Shown here: one piece after another, positions 41,912 to 50,891 of the stretch | How the letters are laid out: the number at the start of each line of letters is the position of its first letter | Numbering within the stretch: the first letter of the stretch is position 1 | Source: CAYOUV01 sp963790075 | Lineage (GTDB): Bacteria; Chloroflexota; Anaerolineae; Anaerolineales; Villigracilaceae | Assembly (NCBI GenBank): GCA_963790075.1 | Contig: CAWBNG010000008.1 | Location: 434,001 to 498,000 of the forward strand | Length of the DNA stretch: 64,000 nucleotides | Direction: 5' to 3' | Translations under genes and position numbers: made by a program | The notes under the pieces: generated by a model | Database searches by the model: none | What the model saw: only the letters and a program-made list of their open reading frames with translations | What the model was told of the DNA's origin: nothing

Positions 41912-42985
41912 ATGCGGCGCATCCTTTTAGTCCTGTTGATCCTGACGGCGTTCCTGCCGGCCTGCACCCGGCAACCCGGTCCGGCTGGTCCAGCCCGGCT
42001 GTACGCCGTGCGTCTCTCGCCGCCGGCGCTGCTGCGCTTTTCGACGGATTTGCATACGGTCGAGGCCATGCAGCCCCTGGCGCTGCCGGCGGACTGCGGC
42101 TTGTGGAGCGTGAACGCCGCGCCGCGCGGGCGTTATCTGGCTATGGAACTGAGCTGTCCCAGTGGCCCGGCGCTGACGCTGCTGGATGCGAAGAGCGGCA
42201 AAACGCGCCCACTGGCTGCAGAATCCGGGGGAACGGGACATTTCCTGGCCTGGGCCCCGGATGGCGCTTCGTTCTACGCCCGGGTCGACTCGCTGGGCGA
42301 TGCGCGGATCATGCAGGTGCGCGCTAGAGATGGGAAAATGAGCCAGATGCCAGTCAGCAACCTGACCTACGATCTGGCCCCTGCCCCGGATGGCAGATCC
42401 TTCACTTTCAGCTTCACGCGCGGTTTGGGCTTTGGCAGCGAACTGTGGCTGGCCCGTGACGGAGGTCGCAGCACGACGCTGCTGCTCTCCCGGCCGGAGC
42501 AGATTGTCACTTTTGCGCGCTGGTCGCCGGATGGCAGTCAGATCGCCTTCATCCTGATGCCTGATTCGCAGACCCCTTTCCCGCCGGGCGAACTGTGGCT
42601 GATGAATGCCGACGGGAGCGAGGCCCGTTTTTTTGCGCCGGCGGATGCGGGTCACGGCTACGCCCCGGCCTGGTCGCCCGACGGGACGCAGATCGCCTTC
42701 GTTAGACGAGAGAACACCGACGACCCGGGTGTGACTCGGAGTGCAGGGAACCTGGTCAGCAATCTGTACGTCGTTGACGTACAGACCAATGCGCTGACGC
42801 CTATCACCCAGTTCGAAGGCGCACTGGTCGAAGCGCCGTTGTGGTCGCCGGACGGCGGCTACCTGGTTTTCAATGCACACTTAGATGGTAAAATGGACCT
42901 GTGGGCGGTCGAGGGGAGCCGTGGCGAACCATTCCGGCTCGCTGAAGATAGCTCGCTGTGCTGTCCGGTCTGGGTGAGAGAGTGA
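41912..42985 (+). CDS. TolB-like propeller lipoprotein
   Basis: A 357-residue protein with a lipoprotein signal (MRRILLVLLILTAFLPAC, lipobox LPAC). The rest is PD40/WD40-like repeats: WAPDGASFYARV, APAPDGRSFTFSFT, WSPDGSQIAFILM, WSPDGTQIAFVRR, WSPDGGYLVFNAH, as in TolB. Paralogous in architecture to the protein at 32559, though it lacks the Thr/Pro tether. First gene of a run with the 227-residue lipoprotein (seven bases later) and the LytM protein. Confidence 0.85.
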   Translation: MRRILLVLLILTAFLPACTRQPGPAGPARLYAVRLSPPALLRFSTDLHTVEAMQPLALPADCGLWSVNAAPRGRYLAMELSCPSGPALTLLDAKSGKTRPLAAESGGTGHFLAWAPDGASFYARVDSLGDARIMQVRARDGKMSQMPVSNLTYDLAPAPDGRSFTFSFTRGLGFGSELWLARDGGRSTTLLLSRPEQIVTFARWSPDGSQIAFILMPDSQTPFPPGELWLMNADGSEARFFAPADAGHGYAPAWSPDGTQIAFVRRENTDDPGVTRSAGNLVSNLYVVDVQTNALTPITQFEGALVEAPLWSPDGGYLVFNAHLDGKMDLWAVEGSRGEPFRLAEDSSLCCPVWVRE

Positions 42986-42992
42986 GAACTGC

Positions 42993-43676
42993 ATGTCGGC
43001 AAGATTCCGCTTTGTAAGCTTCATTTTAATAACCACCCTGTTCCTGGCTGCTTGTGCCCCGGGTCTGGCGACGCCTGCTCCCGCATCAGCGCAGCCAAGC
43101 GCGACCTTGGCAAAAACGGCCACGCTCCAAGCCACCCAGCCACCTCCTCAAAACATCATTCCCCCGTCACCATCCGCAACCAGTATGCCGCTTCCTACTG
43201 CGACCCTGCCGCCGACCAGCTTTCCGGCCGGCCTGTGGGTCGGCGCGCCCACCTATCCCGGCAATTCAAAGCCCAATATGTATTTTTCGATTGAGTTCGA
43301 TCCGGCGGTCTGGAAACTGCAGGAAGACCCCTCCGGGCTGGTGGCGCTGGCCAGCCAGCAAATTCCAGGTTGCGTGATCGCCACATCCGCCGGGCGCGGA
43401 TTACCGCCCGGCCTGATCGTGGATCACGAATCGCGCAACTTTGGCCCGCTGGATTTTGAAGTCAACCGCGTGTATGACAGCGGCGGTCAGCTGCAATTTG
43501 TGACCTATCAGGGCGGCGACGTTAACGTCTACACTTCCTTCGAAGTCAGGTTCCAGGACCAGCCGGAGGTGTGCGTACAAGCCGCCGAAGGCCTGCTGGC
43601 AACCCTGGGCTCCATTCCGCAACCGGCCGTCACCCCGACTGTGCTTCCACCTGTCGAGGCTTCCCCGACACCCTGA
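42993..43676 (+). CDS. Hypothetical lipoprotein
   Basis: A 227-residue protein with signal FVSFILITTLFLAAC (lipobox LAAC) and a Thr/Pro/Ala-rich tether (about 25-75). A globular domain of about 130 residues follows (PNMYFSIEFDPAVWKLQED start), in which YFSIEFDPAVW resembles the surface-exposed PsbP-like domains of the region; it ends in a second Pro-rich tail. No family firmly recognised. Same operon as the TolB-like gene upstream. Confidence 0.7.
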   Translation: MSARFRFVSFILITTLFLAACAPGLATPAPASAQPSATLAKTATLQATQPPPQNIIPPSPSATSMPLPTATLPPTSFPAGLWVGAPTYPGNSKPNMYFSIEFDPAVWKLQEDPSGLVALASQQIPGCVIATSAGRGLPPGLIVDHESRNFGPLDFEVNRVYDSGGQLQFVTYQGGDVNVYTSFEVRFQDQPEVCVQAAEGLLATLGSIPQPAVTPTVLPPVEASPTP

Positions 43677-43700
43677 GTTTCGCTACCTGATGAGAATGCC

Positions 43701-46700
43701 TTGAACAAATCCATCGCCAAGATTGCACTCGTCGTTTTACTGCCGCTCGGCCTGCTGTCCGGTCTGATCGGGGGACTGAGCCGCCCGGTCAGCGCGGTGC
43801 TGGCCCGGGCGCCAAATCCGGCGCCGGCGGAAGCTGTGTCAGCCTTCCTGTTCCCGCCCTATCCCGGCACGGCTTCCGAAGAATCCCTGTTCGATCACAC
43901 CAGCCCGAACTATACCGATACCGACGTGCGTATGGTGGTCTACAACGGTGATGAGGCGCGCAAATACTGCCCCAATCCGGCGCCGCCCGGCACGCCGCCG
44001 CCCGGCGGGACCTGTGACCTGGGCTACGGCATTTACTGGTCCTACAGCGCCGGCGACTGGATCGCCTACAATGGCCACGACGGCATCGATTTTGGCATCA
44101 ACTACCGCCCGGTCTATGCGGCGGCCGACAGCGACCGGGTCATGTACGCCGGCTGGAACGACCCGCAGAACCACCGCTACGGCCTGGGCCTGTACGTGCG
44201 CCTGCACCACCCCAACGGCTACTCGACCTGGTATGGGCACATGAGCGCGCTGGCCGTGCAGTCCTGTTCCGGTGATGGCTGCGCGGACCTGGCCCACGGC
44301 GAGATGATCGGCATCAGCGGCAACACCGGCAACTCGACCGGTCCGCACCTGCACCTGCGCGTGATGGACCCGATCGGGCGGCCCATCGACCCCTACGGCT
44401 GGACCGGTAGCGGCCTCGATCCCTGGCCTTACAACCAGGGGGAATCGCTGTGGGTGCAGTATCCCAGCCTGACGGCTTATTCCGGCACGCTCATCCTGCC
44501 GTCCGGCCCGGCACAGGATTATCCGCCTCCGGTCAGCGGCGGCCTGATCGTGGACGATGGCGACAGCGCTTACAGTGAGTCCCCGCTGGCCTGTTGGAAC
44601 GATATCAACACCGCCGCCGGGCAGGCGCAGAACAACGACATGCGCTACCACAAGCCCAGCACTTCCTCCACCTGCACCGCCCGCTGGAACCTGCCGTCTG
44701 GCTCCGAGAACGGCATGTATGCCGTCTACATCCGCATCCCGGCCGTGCATGCCACCAGTGAGGCGGCGGTCTACTCCATCCAGCACGCCGGGCGGGCAGA
44801 TTCGATTGTCATCAACCAGGCAGTCTACCCCAACCGTTTTTACGTCACCGACGGCTGGGTCTATGTGGGCAAGTACAACTTCCTGGGCGCGGGCAACGAA
44901 TACGTCTATTTGACCAACAAGACGCAGGACGAGTCCGGCAGTTTGAGCACACTCGAAGTGGGCGTGGACGCGGTTAAATTCGTCTTCCTGGGGCAGATCA
45001 CGCCCACACCGACCGGTCCGACTCCCACCCCCAGCCTGACCTCCACTCCAACCAAGACTGGCACGCCCACGCAGACCTATACGCCTAGCACCACGCCCAG
45101 CCCGACCAACACGCGTACGCCCAGCTCCACGCCGGTTGTGCGCCCGACTGACACGCGCTGGCCGACCGCCACACCGCCGTATACGCTGCTCTATGTCTAT
45201 TTTGTGAATCGCTACCGCCTGGCGGCCGGGACGCCGCCCTACGAGGTGGTCGGTTTGCGCTATGCCAAATCGTCGGAGGACTTCCCGGCTTACGTGCTGG
45301 GGCAATACTTCAAGGGACCCGGTTATACCGAATACCTGCGCGGTTACTCGTCCGTCACCAACGGCTTCACCGGCTTCAGCCAACTGCAAATCGAGAATGG
45401 CGTGGCCAGGGTCTACCTGACCGGCAAATGCCAGTCGCCCGGCTCGTCGTACTCCGTGGCGGACGCCGTCAAATATAATTTACTGCGCTTCTCCCAGGTT
45501 CAGTTCGTCAAGATCTACGACGAGAACGGCTCGACGCAGAACCCGGATGGCCAGAGCGATTCGCTCCCGCTATGCCTGGATCCGTCCTTCATCCCGACCC
45601 CGACTGAGACTCCGACCTCCACCCCGACCCGCACCCCCACCCCGACCCGCACCGTGCGCCCGACCGCCACCCGCTGGCCGACCGCCACCCCCGGTTACTA
45701 CCGGTATACGCTGTACTTTGCCAACCGCTATCGCTATGCAGCCGGCACCCCACCTTTCGAAGCCACCGGCACACGCTACCTGCGCTCGTCGCTCGACCAA
45801 CCCCGCGCCATTCTGGACGAATACTTCAAAGGTCCCGGCGCGATCGAGCGCCTGTGGGGCTACGTCTCGCTATACAACGGTTTCACTGGGTACAGCAACG
45901 TGGAAGTGGCCGACGGGGTCGCGCGCGTCTACCTGACGGGCGCCTGCCAGTACGAAGGCCGGGATTTCAGCATTGCCGACCTGCTGGCCGAGAACCTGCG
46001 CCAGTTGCCGGAGGTGCAGGTCGTCAAAGTCTACGACCAGACCGGGACGACAGTCGACCCGGACGGCCCGAACGACTCGCAGCCGCTCTGCCTGTTGGGA
46101 CTTCCTACCGTTACCCCGACCCCCAGCCTGACGCCCGTGCCGGTCATCACCTATACGTTGACGCCATCCACCCCGATCACGCCGGAGACGCCCTCCGCCA
46201 CTCCTTCACTAACTGCCACGCTCCCGCCGGGGGTCACCCCGACCGACACGCGTATTCCGACCCGCACCGTGCGCCCGACCGATACGCGCTGGCCGACCAA
46301 TCCGGTGCGCCCGACCGACACGCGCTGGCCGACGGCCACGCCGCCCTATACCAAACTCAGCGTCTACTTCACCGATCAGAACTGCCTGACCAGTGACTCG
46401 GCGCCCTGCGAGGTGGCCGTGGATCGCTGGGTCAAGTCGTCGCTCAATCTGCCGGTGGCGGTGCTGGACCAGTTCTTCAATGGGCCGGGAGCCAGCGAAT
46501 GGAGACGCGGACTGATCGCAGTCACCAGCGGCTTCAGCGGCTATAGCCAGTTCGAATTTGCGGACGGCGTGGCGCGGGTGTATTTGCGCGGCATATGCAA
46601 TTCCAACGGTGCGACTTATACAATCGCTAATCCGCTGATGGTCAACCTCAAGCAGTTCCAGGAGATCCAGTTCGTCAAGCTTTACGACGAGAACGGTGCG

Positions 46701-46754
46701 ACCGAGAACCCGGACGGCCAGAGCAATTCGCTGCCGGCCTGTCTGCAGCCGTGA
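43701..46754 (+). CDS. Secreted M23 (LytM) peptidase with three GerMN-like repeats
   Basis: A 1017-residue protein starting at TTG 43701 (no in-frame ATG nearby), with a signal peptide (about 1-36). The LytM/peptidase M23 domain (about 60-240) has the zinc ligands: GHDGIDFGI (HxxxD, near residue 125) and GPHLHLRV (HxH, near 215). A beta-sandwich domain (about 275-430) follows. Thr/Pro-rich linkers with the recurring motif RPTDTRWPT separate three copies of an approximately 130-residue GerMN-like domain (about 493, 668 and 888): YVYFVNRYR, FKGPG, NGFTGFSQL, GVARVYLTG, VQFVKIYDENG. It should cleave or bind peptidoglycan outside the cell. A terminator follows. Confidence 0.85.
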   Translation: MNKSIAKIALVVLLPLGLLSGLIGGLSRPVSAVLARAPNPAPAEAVSAFLFPPYPGTASEESLFDHTSPNYTDTDVRMVVYNGDEARKYCPNPAPPGTPPPGGTCDLGYGIYWSYSAGDWIAYNGHDGIDFGINYRPVYAAADSDRVMYAGWNDPQNHRYGLGLYVRLHHPNGYSTWYGHMSALAVQSCSGDGCADLAHGEMIGISGNTGNSTGPHLHLRVMDPIGRPIDPYGWTGSGLDPWPYNQGESLWVQYPSLTAYSGTLILPSGPAQDYPPPVSGGLIVDDGDSAYSESPLACWNDINTAAGQAQNNDMRYHKPSTSSTCTARWNLPSGSENGMYAVYIRIPAVHATSEAAVYSIQHAGRADSIVINQAVYPNRFYVTDGWVYVGKYNFLGAGNEYVYLTNKTQDESGSLSTLEVGVDAVKFVFLGQITPTPTGPTPTPSLTSTPTKTGTPTQTYTPSTTPSPTNTRTPSSTPVVRPTDTRWPTATPPYTLLYVYFVNRYRLAAGTPPYEVVGLRYAKSSEDFPAYVLGQYFKGPGYTEYLRGYSSVTNGFTGFSQLQIENGVARVYLTGKCQSPGSSYSVADAVKYNLLRFSQVQFVKIYDENGSTQNPDGQSDSLPLCLDPSFIPTPTETPTSTPTRTPTPTRTVRPTATRWPTATPGYYRYTLYFANRYRYAAGTPPFEATGTRYLRSSLDQPRAILDEYFKGPGAIERLWGYVSLYNGFTGYSNVEVADGVARVYLTGACQYEGRDFSIADLLAENLRQLPEVQVVKVYDQTGTTVDPDGPNDSQPLCLLGLPTVTPTPSLTPVPVITYTLTPSTPITPETPSATPSLTATLPPGVTPTDTRIPTRTVRPTDTRWPTNPVRPTDTRWPTATPPYTKLSVYFTDQNCLTSDSAPCEVAVDRWVKSSLNLPVAVLDQFFNGPGASEWRRGLIAVTSGFSGYSQFEFADGVARVYLRGICNSNGATYTIANPLMVNLKQFQEIQFVKLYDENGATENPDGQSNSLPACLQP

Positions 46755-46759
46755 AATCC

Positions 46760-46790
46760 AGGGACGGACTCGTTTCCGTCCCTTTTGTTT
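46760..46790 (+). terminator. Intrinsic terminator after the LytM gene
   Basis: agggacgga (46760-46768) pairs with tccgtccct (46775-46783), 9 bp, loop ctcgtt, followed by tttgttt. Confidence 0.82.
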
Positions 46791-46804
46791 GCCAGGAGAA
46801 TGTG

Positions 46805-48013
46805 ATGAAATCCAAAGTCTTGCCAGTGACTATTGCTGTATTGCTGGCGCTGTCCCTCAGCTGCAGCCTGTTTGTGCCCGTTGCCCGCCCAACCACACCG
46901 CTACAGGTCCCGCCAAGCGATGCGGACATCCCTCAAGCGGCCAGTCCCGAGCCGAGCCTGCCACCCGAGCCAGTTTCCAAACCGTTCGGGCTGGCTACCC
47001 ACAGCGGGGACAAGCTGACCTTTTTCGACCGCCAGGGGGCGCAGCTCTTCCAGATGAACCTGCCCAGCTCGGCTTTTTTGCAGCCTGACAATGTCCATCT
47101 GGCCGGGAATTACCTGGAGGGGCTGCCCGGTGTGCCGGTCATCTTTTATTCGATCGCGAATGAAGAAGCGCTGATGCTGCTGAACGTCAACGGGCCGACT
47201 CAAAAGCTGGTCGAGGCACCGGCCTTTGTTGGCATGGCAGGCGTACCTGGCCTGCCTGCCTTTGCCTATGGCACGGTCGATCCTCAGGAATTGACACGTA
47301 GTTCCCTGTTCGTCGGGACGCTAGCGGCGCTGCCGTCTGTCCCGGTCTTGACTCTCAAAGACCCGCAAGGCTGGGCGGCCAAACCGCTGGCGATCAAGGT
47401 CGAGAATTACCAGCCGGTCGGCATCTGGTACACCACCATCCCCTTCGGCATCGGCGGGGACATCGTCTTCGAGCCGCGGCGCGGGCTGCAGTACTTCGAT
47501 CTGGCCAGCAGCCAGTCGACCGAACTGCTGGGCCAGGATTACGCGCCTTCGGCTTTGTCTGCGGACCGCATTTGGGTGGCCTATACCGATACCGGCGCGG
47601 CGCCGCTGACGATCTACAATTTCCAGACCGGGGCACGTTTCAATTTTCCGTTGCTCTCGAGCAGCGAAGCGCGCGGGGCCGGGGACGCCTGCTTCTCGCC
47701 GGCCAGCCAGCACGTCGCCTGGATGGAAGGCAACGGCTGGACGATGGCCGAAGTTCCCAGTTTCAGCGCCACAGTGCGGATTGCGCGCACGGACGGCATC
47801 TTGGTCAAAGACTTGCCGATGGACAGCTTTAGGGATGTCTCCGGGTTGGGTGCTGTGCAATGGGCCGGGCCGGTCGGCTGGCTGGATGATGCCAGCCTGG
47901 TGGTCCAGGTGCGCGGGGAGCAGTGGGACCAGGCCGCGCTGCTGCTGGTCTCCGTTCTGGACGGGAATGTGTCTTACCTGGCGACGGGAGAGTTCGTGGG
48001 CTTTTTGTATTGA
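46805..48013 (+). CDS. Hypothetical propeller-like lipoprotein
   Basis: A 402-residue protein. The ATG at 46805 follows CCAGGAGAATGTG, downstream of the terminator. Signal ends in lipobox LSLSC, followed by a Pro-rich tether. The remainder is beta-rich with weak propeller-like repeats (FASPASQHVAWMEGNGW-type segments) but no clean PD40 or Asp-box motif. Not assigned to a family. It probably has its own promoter, since a terminator separates it from the LytM gene. Confidence 0.65.
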   Translation: MKSKVLPVTIAVLLALSLSCSLFVPVARPTTPLQVPPSDADIPQAASPEPSLPPEPVSKPFGLATHSGDKLTFFDRQGAQLFQMNLPSSAFLQPDNVHLAGNYLEGLPGVPVIFYSIANEEALMLLNVNGPTQKLVEAPAFVGMAGVPGLPAFAYGTVDPQELTRSSLFVGTLAALPSVPVLTLKDPQGWAAKPLAIKVENYQPVGIWYTTIPFGIGGDIVFEPRRGLQYFDLASSQSTELLGQDYAPSALSADRIWVAYTDTGAAPLTIYNFQTGARFNFPLLSSSEARGAGDACFSPASQHVAWMEGNGWTMAEVPSFSATVRIARTDGILVKDLPMDSFRDVSGLGAVQWAGPVGWLDDASLVVQVRGEQWDQAALLLVSVLDGNVSYLATGEFVGFLY

Positions 48014-48060
48014 GCCGCGTGGGATGAGCCTGCGGCAGGGTGCTTCGCGCAACCTCCCCG
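48014..48060 (-). repeat. Dispersed repeat related to the 37.9-kb block
   Basis: Minus strand reads ggggaggttgcgcgaagcac, cctgccgcaggctc. It shares gggaggttg and cctgccgcaggc with the block at 37921-37970. It lies in the short gap between two convergent genes, a usual place for REP-like elements. Confidence 0.5.
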
Positions 48061-48093
48061 TAGAGAAAGACTTGCACCGATCAAAGCCTGGCT

Positions 48094-49596
48094 TTATGGC
48101 TGCGACAGATCGTACAGATACAGATAAACCGAAGTTCCGGGGACCCTGAATTCCCTGGTCAGCGACCCGATTTGATCCAGGCGTGCCAGGAGGTAATCCC
48201 TTTCGTTGAAGTTCCCCCGTTCGTAGACATGCGAAAATAAGAACCAGACCCGCTTGCGGCCGGCCAGGGTTTCCAGCTCGGCCTGGTAAAGGGAGGGCTG
48301 GTCGTGGTGATCCTGCCCGACGAGGTAGTCATCCGGCTGGAAGCCGTAAGAGGGGGCGTAATATTCGAAGGCGGGCGCGGCGTTGTAATACAGGTAGATC
48401 AGGTCGTCGGCTTTTCTGGCACTGTACAGATAGGCCAGGGTCGGTTTGAGGTCCTCGCGCTGATTGGGATGCAGCAGAGTATCCGTGGCGCCCACGATCG
48501 GAGCGTAGAACAGGAATCCGGCCAGCGCCAGCCCGATCCCGAGTGAGGACCAGCCCGGCTTGAAGGGCATGCGGACGGCCTGGATTCCCTCGCCCAGCAG
48601 CAGGTAAAGCAGCGGGGTCAGGAAGAGCACCATCCGCCCGGCGAAGGGATAGGCCTGCAGGCCGGAGGCGAACAGCGTGAAAACGAAGGGCAGGGACACT
48701 ACCACCCCATATTCCCAATTACGGTGCCAGAGCGCGACCAGCCCGACCAGCAGCAGCGGCAGGTTGAAAAGCAAAGGGGTCCCGAGTCCGCCCGGGTTGC
48801 GGAACAGCTCGCGCGAGATGTTGATGAACCAATTGGGATTTGCCCAGGGCGGGAGCGGCATGAAGCCGTCAGCCCAGTACTCCAGTAGGAACTGGTTTCT
48901 GGTCAAGTGGCGCAGGGAGAGCAGGTAGAGCGCAGCGAAACTGGCGACCCACAGCGTCCCGATCAAGATCACAGGTTTGACCCCGTCCAATTTGCGCCCC
49001 CTGATTTGCCGGACCAGCAGGGTCGTCCCGATGCCGGCCAATACGAAGGCGGCCGGGTGCGAAAACCATAACGCCAGAGCGCCGCAGGCTCCCAGCAGGA
49101 GCGCTGGTCTCCAGCGCAAGGCCTGATCTGGCAGGCGCAGGAAAAGCCACAACAGGAACAGCGCGACAGCCACGTCCAGCGCATACTGCTTGGCCTCGGA
49201 GGCGTAGTAGACCGGATCGTGACAGACGGCGAACAGGCCTAGCGCGATCCAGCCGGCCGGCCTTGGGAAACGCTGGACGATCAGGTACATAAGCAGCAGT
49301 GCGGCACAGCCGGCCAGGAAAGGCAGCAGGCGTAAAACATAGTCCCGGTCGCCCAGGATTTGGACTGCCGCTTTTTCTCCCAGCAGGAAACCGATCGGAG
49401 CGCCTTGCGCGTAATCAAGCGGTTGGAACAAACCCGCGAAGGAACGTCGCACGACGTTCAGGGCCAGCATGGCCTCGTCCAGCCACAGCGAGCGGAGGTG
49501 TAAGTACTGCGCGGTTCGCAAGACCAGGCCGGCCAGCACGATCCCCACCCCTGGCAGGTCTAGTTGGTCCGTCTGGCGGCGCAGGCGCTGCAGCAT
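48094..49596 (-). CDS. GT39-like membrane glycosyltransferase
   Basis: A 500-residue polytopic protein. The ATG at 49596 follows GGGGAAAG; an upstream GTG is possible. The first luminal loop has RSLWLDEAMLALNVV with the catalytic DE pair of the ArnT/PMT (GT-C) fold, followed by QGAPIGFLL and a DYVLRLLPF helix. Around ten helices and a C-terminal soluble domain ending VPGTSVYLYLYDLSQ. Clearly paralogous to the frameshifted gene at 56838-58356: nearly the same length and motifs. It probably moves a sugar from polyprenyl-phosphate to an unknown acceptor. Confidence 0.82.
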   Translation of the reverse strand: MLQRLRRQTDQLDLPGVGIVLAGLVLRTAQYLHLRSLWLDEAMLALNVVRRSFAGLFQPLDYAQGAPIGFLLGEKAAVQILGDRDYVLRLLPFLAGCAALLLMYLIVQRFPRPAGWIALGLFAVCHDPVYYASEAKQYALDVAVALFLLWLFLRLPDQALRWRPALLLGACGALALWFSHPAAFVLAGIGTTLLVRQIRGRKLDGVKPVILIGTLWVASFAALYLLSLRHLTRNQFLLEYWADGFMPLPPWANPNWFINISRELFRNPGGLGTPLLFNLPLLLVGLVALWHRNWEYGVVVSLPFVFTLFASGLQAYPFAGRMVLFLTPLLYLLLGEGIQAVRMPFKPGWSSLGIGLALAGFLFYAPIVGATDTLLHPNQREDLKPTLAYLYSARKADDLIYLYYNAAPAFEYYAPSYGFQPDDYLVGQDHHDQPSLYQAELETLAGRKRVWFLFSHVYERGNFNERDYLLARLDQIGSLTREFRVPGTSVYLYLYDLSQP

Positions 49597-49615
49597 AAAA
49601 ACTTTCCCCACCAAT

Positions 49616-50680
49616 TTATTTGGCTGAGTGCAAGGTGGCTTTCAGGTTTTGCAGGGCGGCCACAGGTGTGGGGTCGACGCCGTAGGCGATCGCCAGGTAA
49701 AAGGCCATGTAATCGCCGAAGTGCAGCGCGCTCCAGATGTGTGCCAGCGGTCCCTCGCCTTTTGCATCGATGAAGTCGGTATTGAGGCCTTCCAGCATGT
49801 AGGCCTGGCGGGTCAGGTCGGAGCGCAGGCGGTTGCGCGGATGGTCGGAAGGCGCGCGCAGGAAGAGCGTCATCGTGCGCGGCATGAGCAGGTCTTCGGG
49901 GTTGAGCAGCCCGGCCAGCGTGTTGTGGTCCGCTTCGGGCAGGAACTCGAAATTGGCGGCCGCTTTGGCGACCTCGTTCAGTTGTCCCTTCCAGCGGCGG
50001 GCCACCGGCGCCAGCATGCCCGCGCCCATGACCGTTACCCAGCGCCCCATCAGTTGCCCGGCCATGCGTTTGGCGGGATTATTGGCGACCGGCAACTCGG
50101 CCCGCAGGCTTGGCTGCCCTTCGCGCAGCACGTTGAGCGCTTCGGCCACTTCCGCGGACGGGTCGGGGATCAGCCCGAGGCGTGTCAAGGCCCCCAACAG
50201 CAGTCCAAACGAAAAGCCAACCGCGGCGCGCGGCTGGCCGGCATGCGTAAATTTCCAGACCGGTATGCCAGCCTGGGCGGCTTTTTCCTCCAGTTTGCCA
50301 CCGGTGCAGACCGCCAGGACACGGCAGCTGTTCGCGTTGGCGGCCTCGAAGGACGCGAGCGTCTCTTCGGTGTTACCGGAATGCGACGAGCAGATCACCA
50401 GCGTCCCCGCATCTCTGGCGAAGGCCGGCAGGTCGTAGTCGCGCTGGACGAAGATCGGGATGGAACAGCTTTGGGCGGCGTAGGCAGCCAAAAGGTCGGC
50501 TCCGATCGCCGAACCGCCCATGCCAGCGATCACCACCTGGCGGATGTCTTTCCACTCCGGCAGCGGTTGCTTTTGCGACAGTTCCCAGGCGGATTGCAGT
50601 TGGTCCGGCAGGGAATCGATTTCGGCCAGCATGTTCTGCTGGTCGATTTTGTGCAGGCGTTCGATATCGTCTAAATTCAT
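49616..50680 (-). CDS. Bifunctional phosphoglucose/phosphomannose isomerase
   Basis: A 354-residue SIS-domain protein. The ATG at 50680 (MNLDDIERLHKIDQQNMLAE) is chosen because TATAAT lies just before it. QVVIAGMGGSAIGADLL and VICSSHSGNTEETL are the sugar-phosphate binding loops; the C-terminal half carries AANFEFLPEADHNTLAGL and HFGDYMAFYLAIAYGVDP, the pattern of the bacterial and archaeal PGI/PMI family. It converts fructose-6-phosphate to glucose-6-phosphate or mannose-6-phosphate, feeding glycolysis and sugar-nucleotide supply. Near-leaderless transcript likely. Confidence 0.92.
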   Translation of the reverse strand: MNLDDIERLHKIDQQNMLAEIDSLPDQLQSAWELSQKQPLPEWKDIRQVVIAGMGGSAIGADLLAAYAAQSCSIPIFVQRDYDLPAFARDAGTLVICSSHSGNTEETLASFEAANANSCRVLAVCTGGKLEEKAAQAGIPVWKFTHAGQPRAAVGFSFGLLLGALTRLGLIPDPSAEVAEALNVLREGQPSLRAELPVANNPAKRMAGQLMGRWVTVMGAGMLAPVARRWKGQLNEVAKAAANFEFLPEADHNTLAGLLNPEDLLMPRTMTLFLRAPSDHPRNRLRSDLTRQAYMLEGLNTDFIDAKGEGPLAHIWSALHFGDYMAFYLAIAYGVDPTPVAALQNLKATLHSAK

Positions 50681-50686
50681 GTGCCC

Positions 50687-50692
50687 ATTATA
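50687..50692 (-). promoter_or_regulatory. -10 box of the PGI/PMI gene
   Basis: Minus strand reads gTATAATgggcacATG: six bases between the -10 and the start codon. Confidence 0.55.
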
Positions 50693-50891
50693 CAACTTTG
50701 GGTTTGTCTCAGACCTGTCTGGGAGGCTGGAATCTGGACAATTCCTCGTTGTAAAGGCATTTGCTCTGCGCTATGATATAAGCAGCAGTAGTGCCGTTTG
50801 GCACATTGTTTTGGGTGGTTTTTTAGAAGTACAGGGCTGTCGCCTTCGATGTGTTGACTTTTTCGCACATGGTTTCAACGAGGAGAATTGC

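Noticed and set aside
43839..45389. 516-codon open frame opposite the LytM gene
   Set aside because: Its product is low-complexity Arg/Gly/Val-rich sequence that mirrors the Thr/Pro codons on the other strand; the LytM frame has clear zinc ligands and domains.
50520..50891. 124-codon N-terminal extension of the modular surface protein
   Set aside because: It overlaps the PGI/PMI gene and its promoter; the signal peptide begins at 50892 behind a strong ribosome site.
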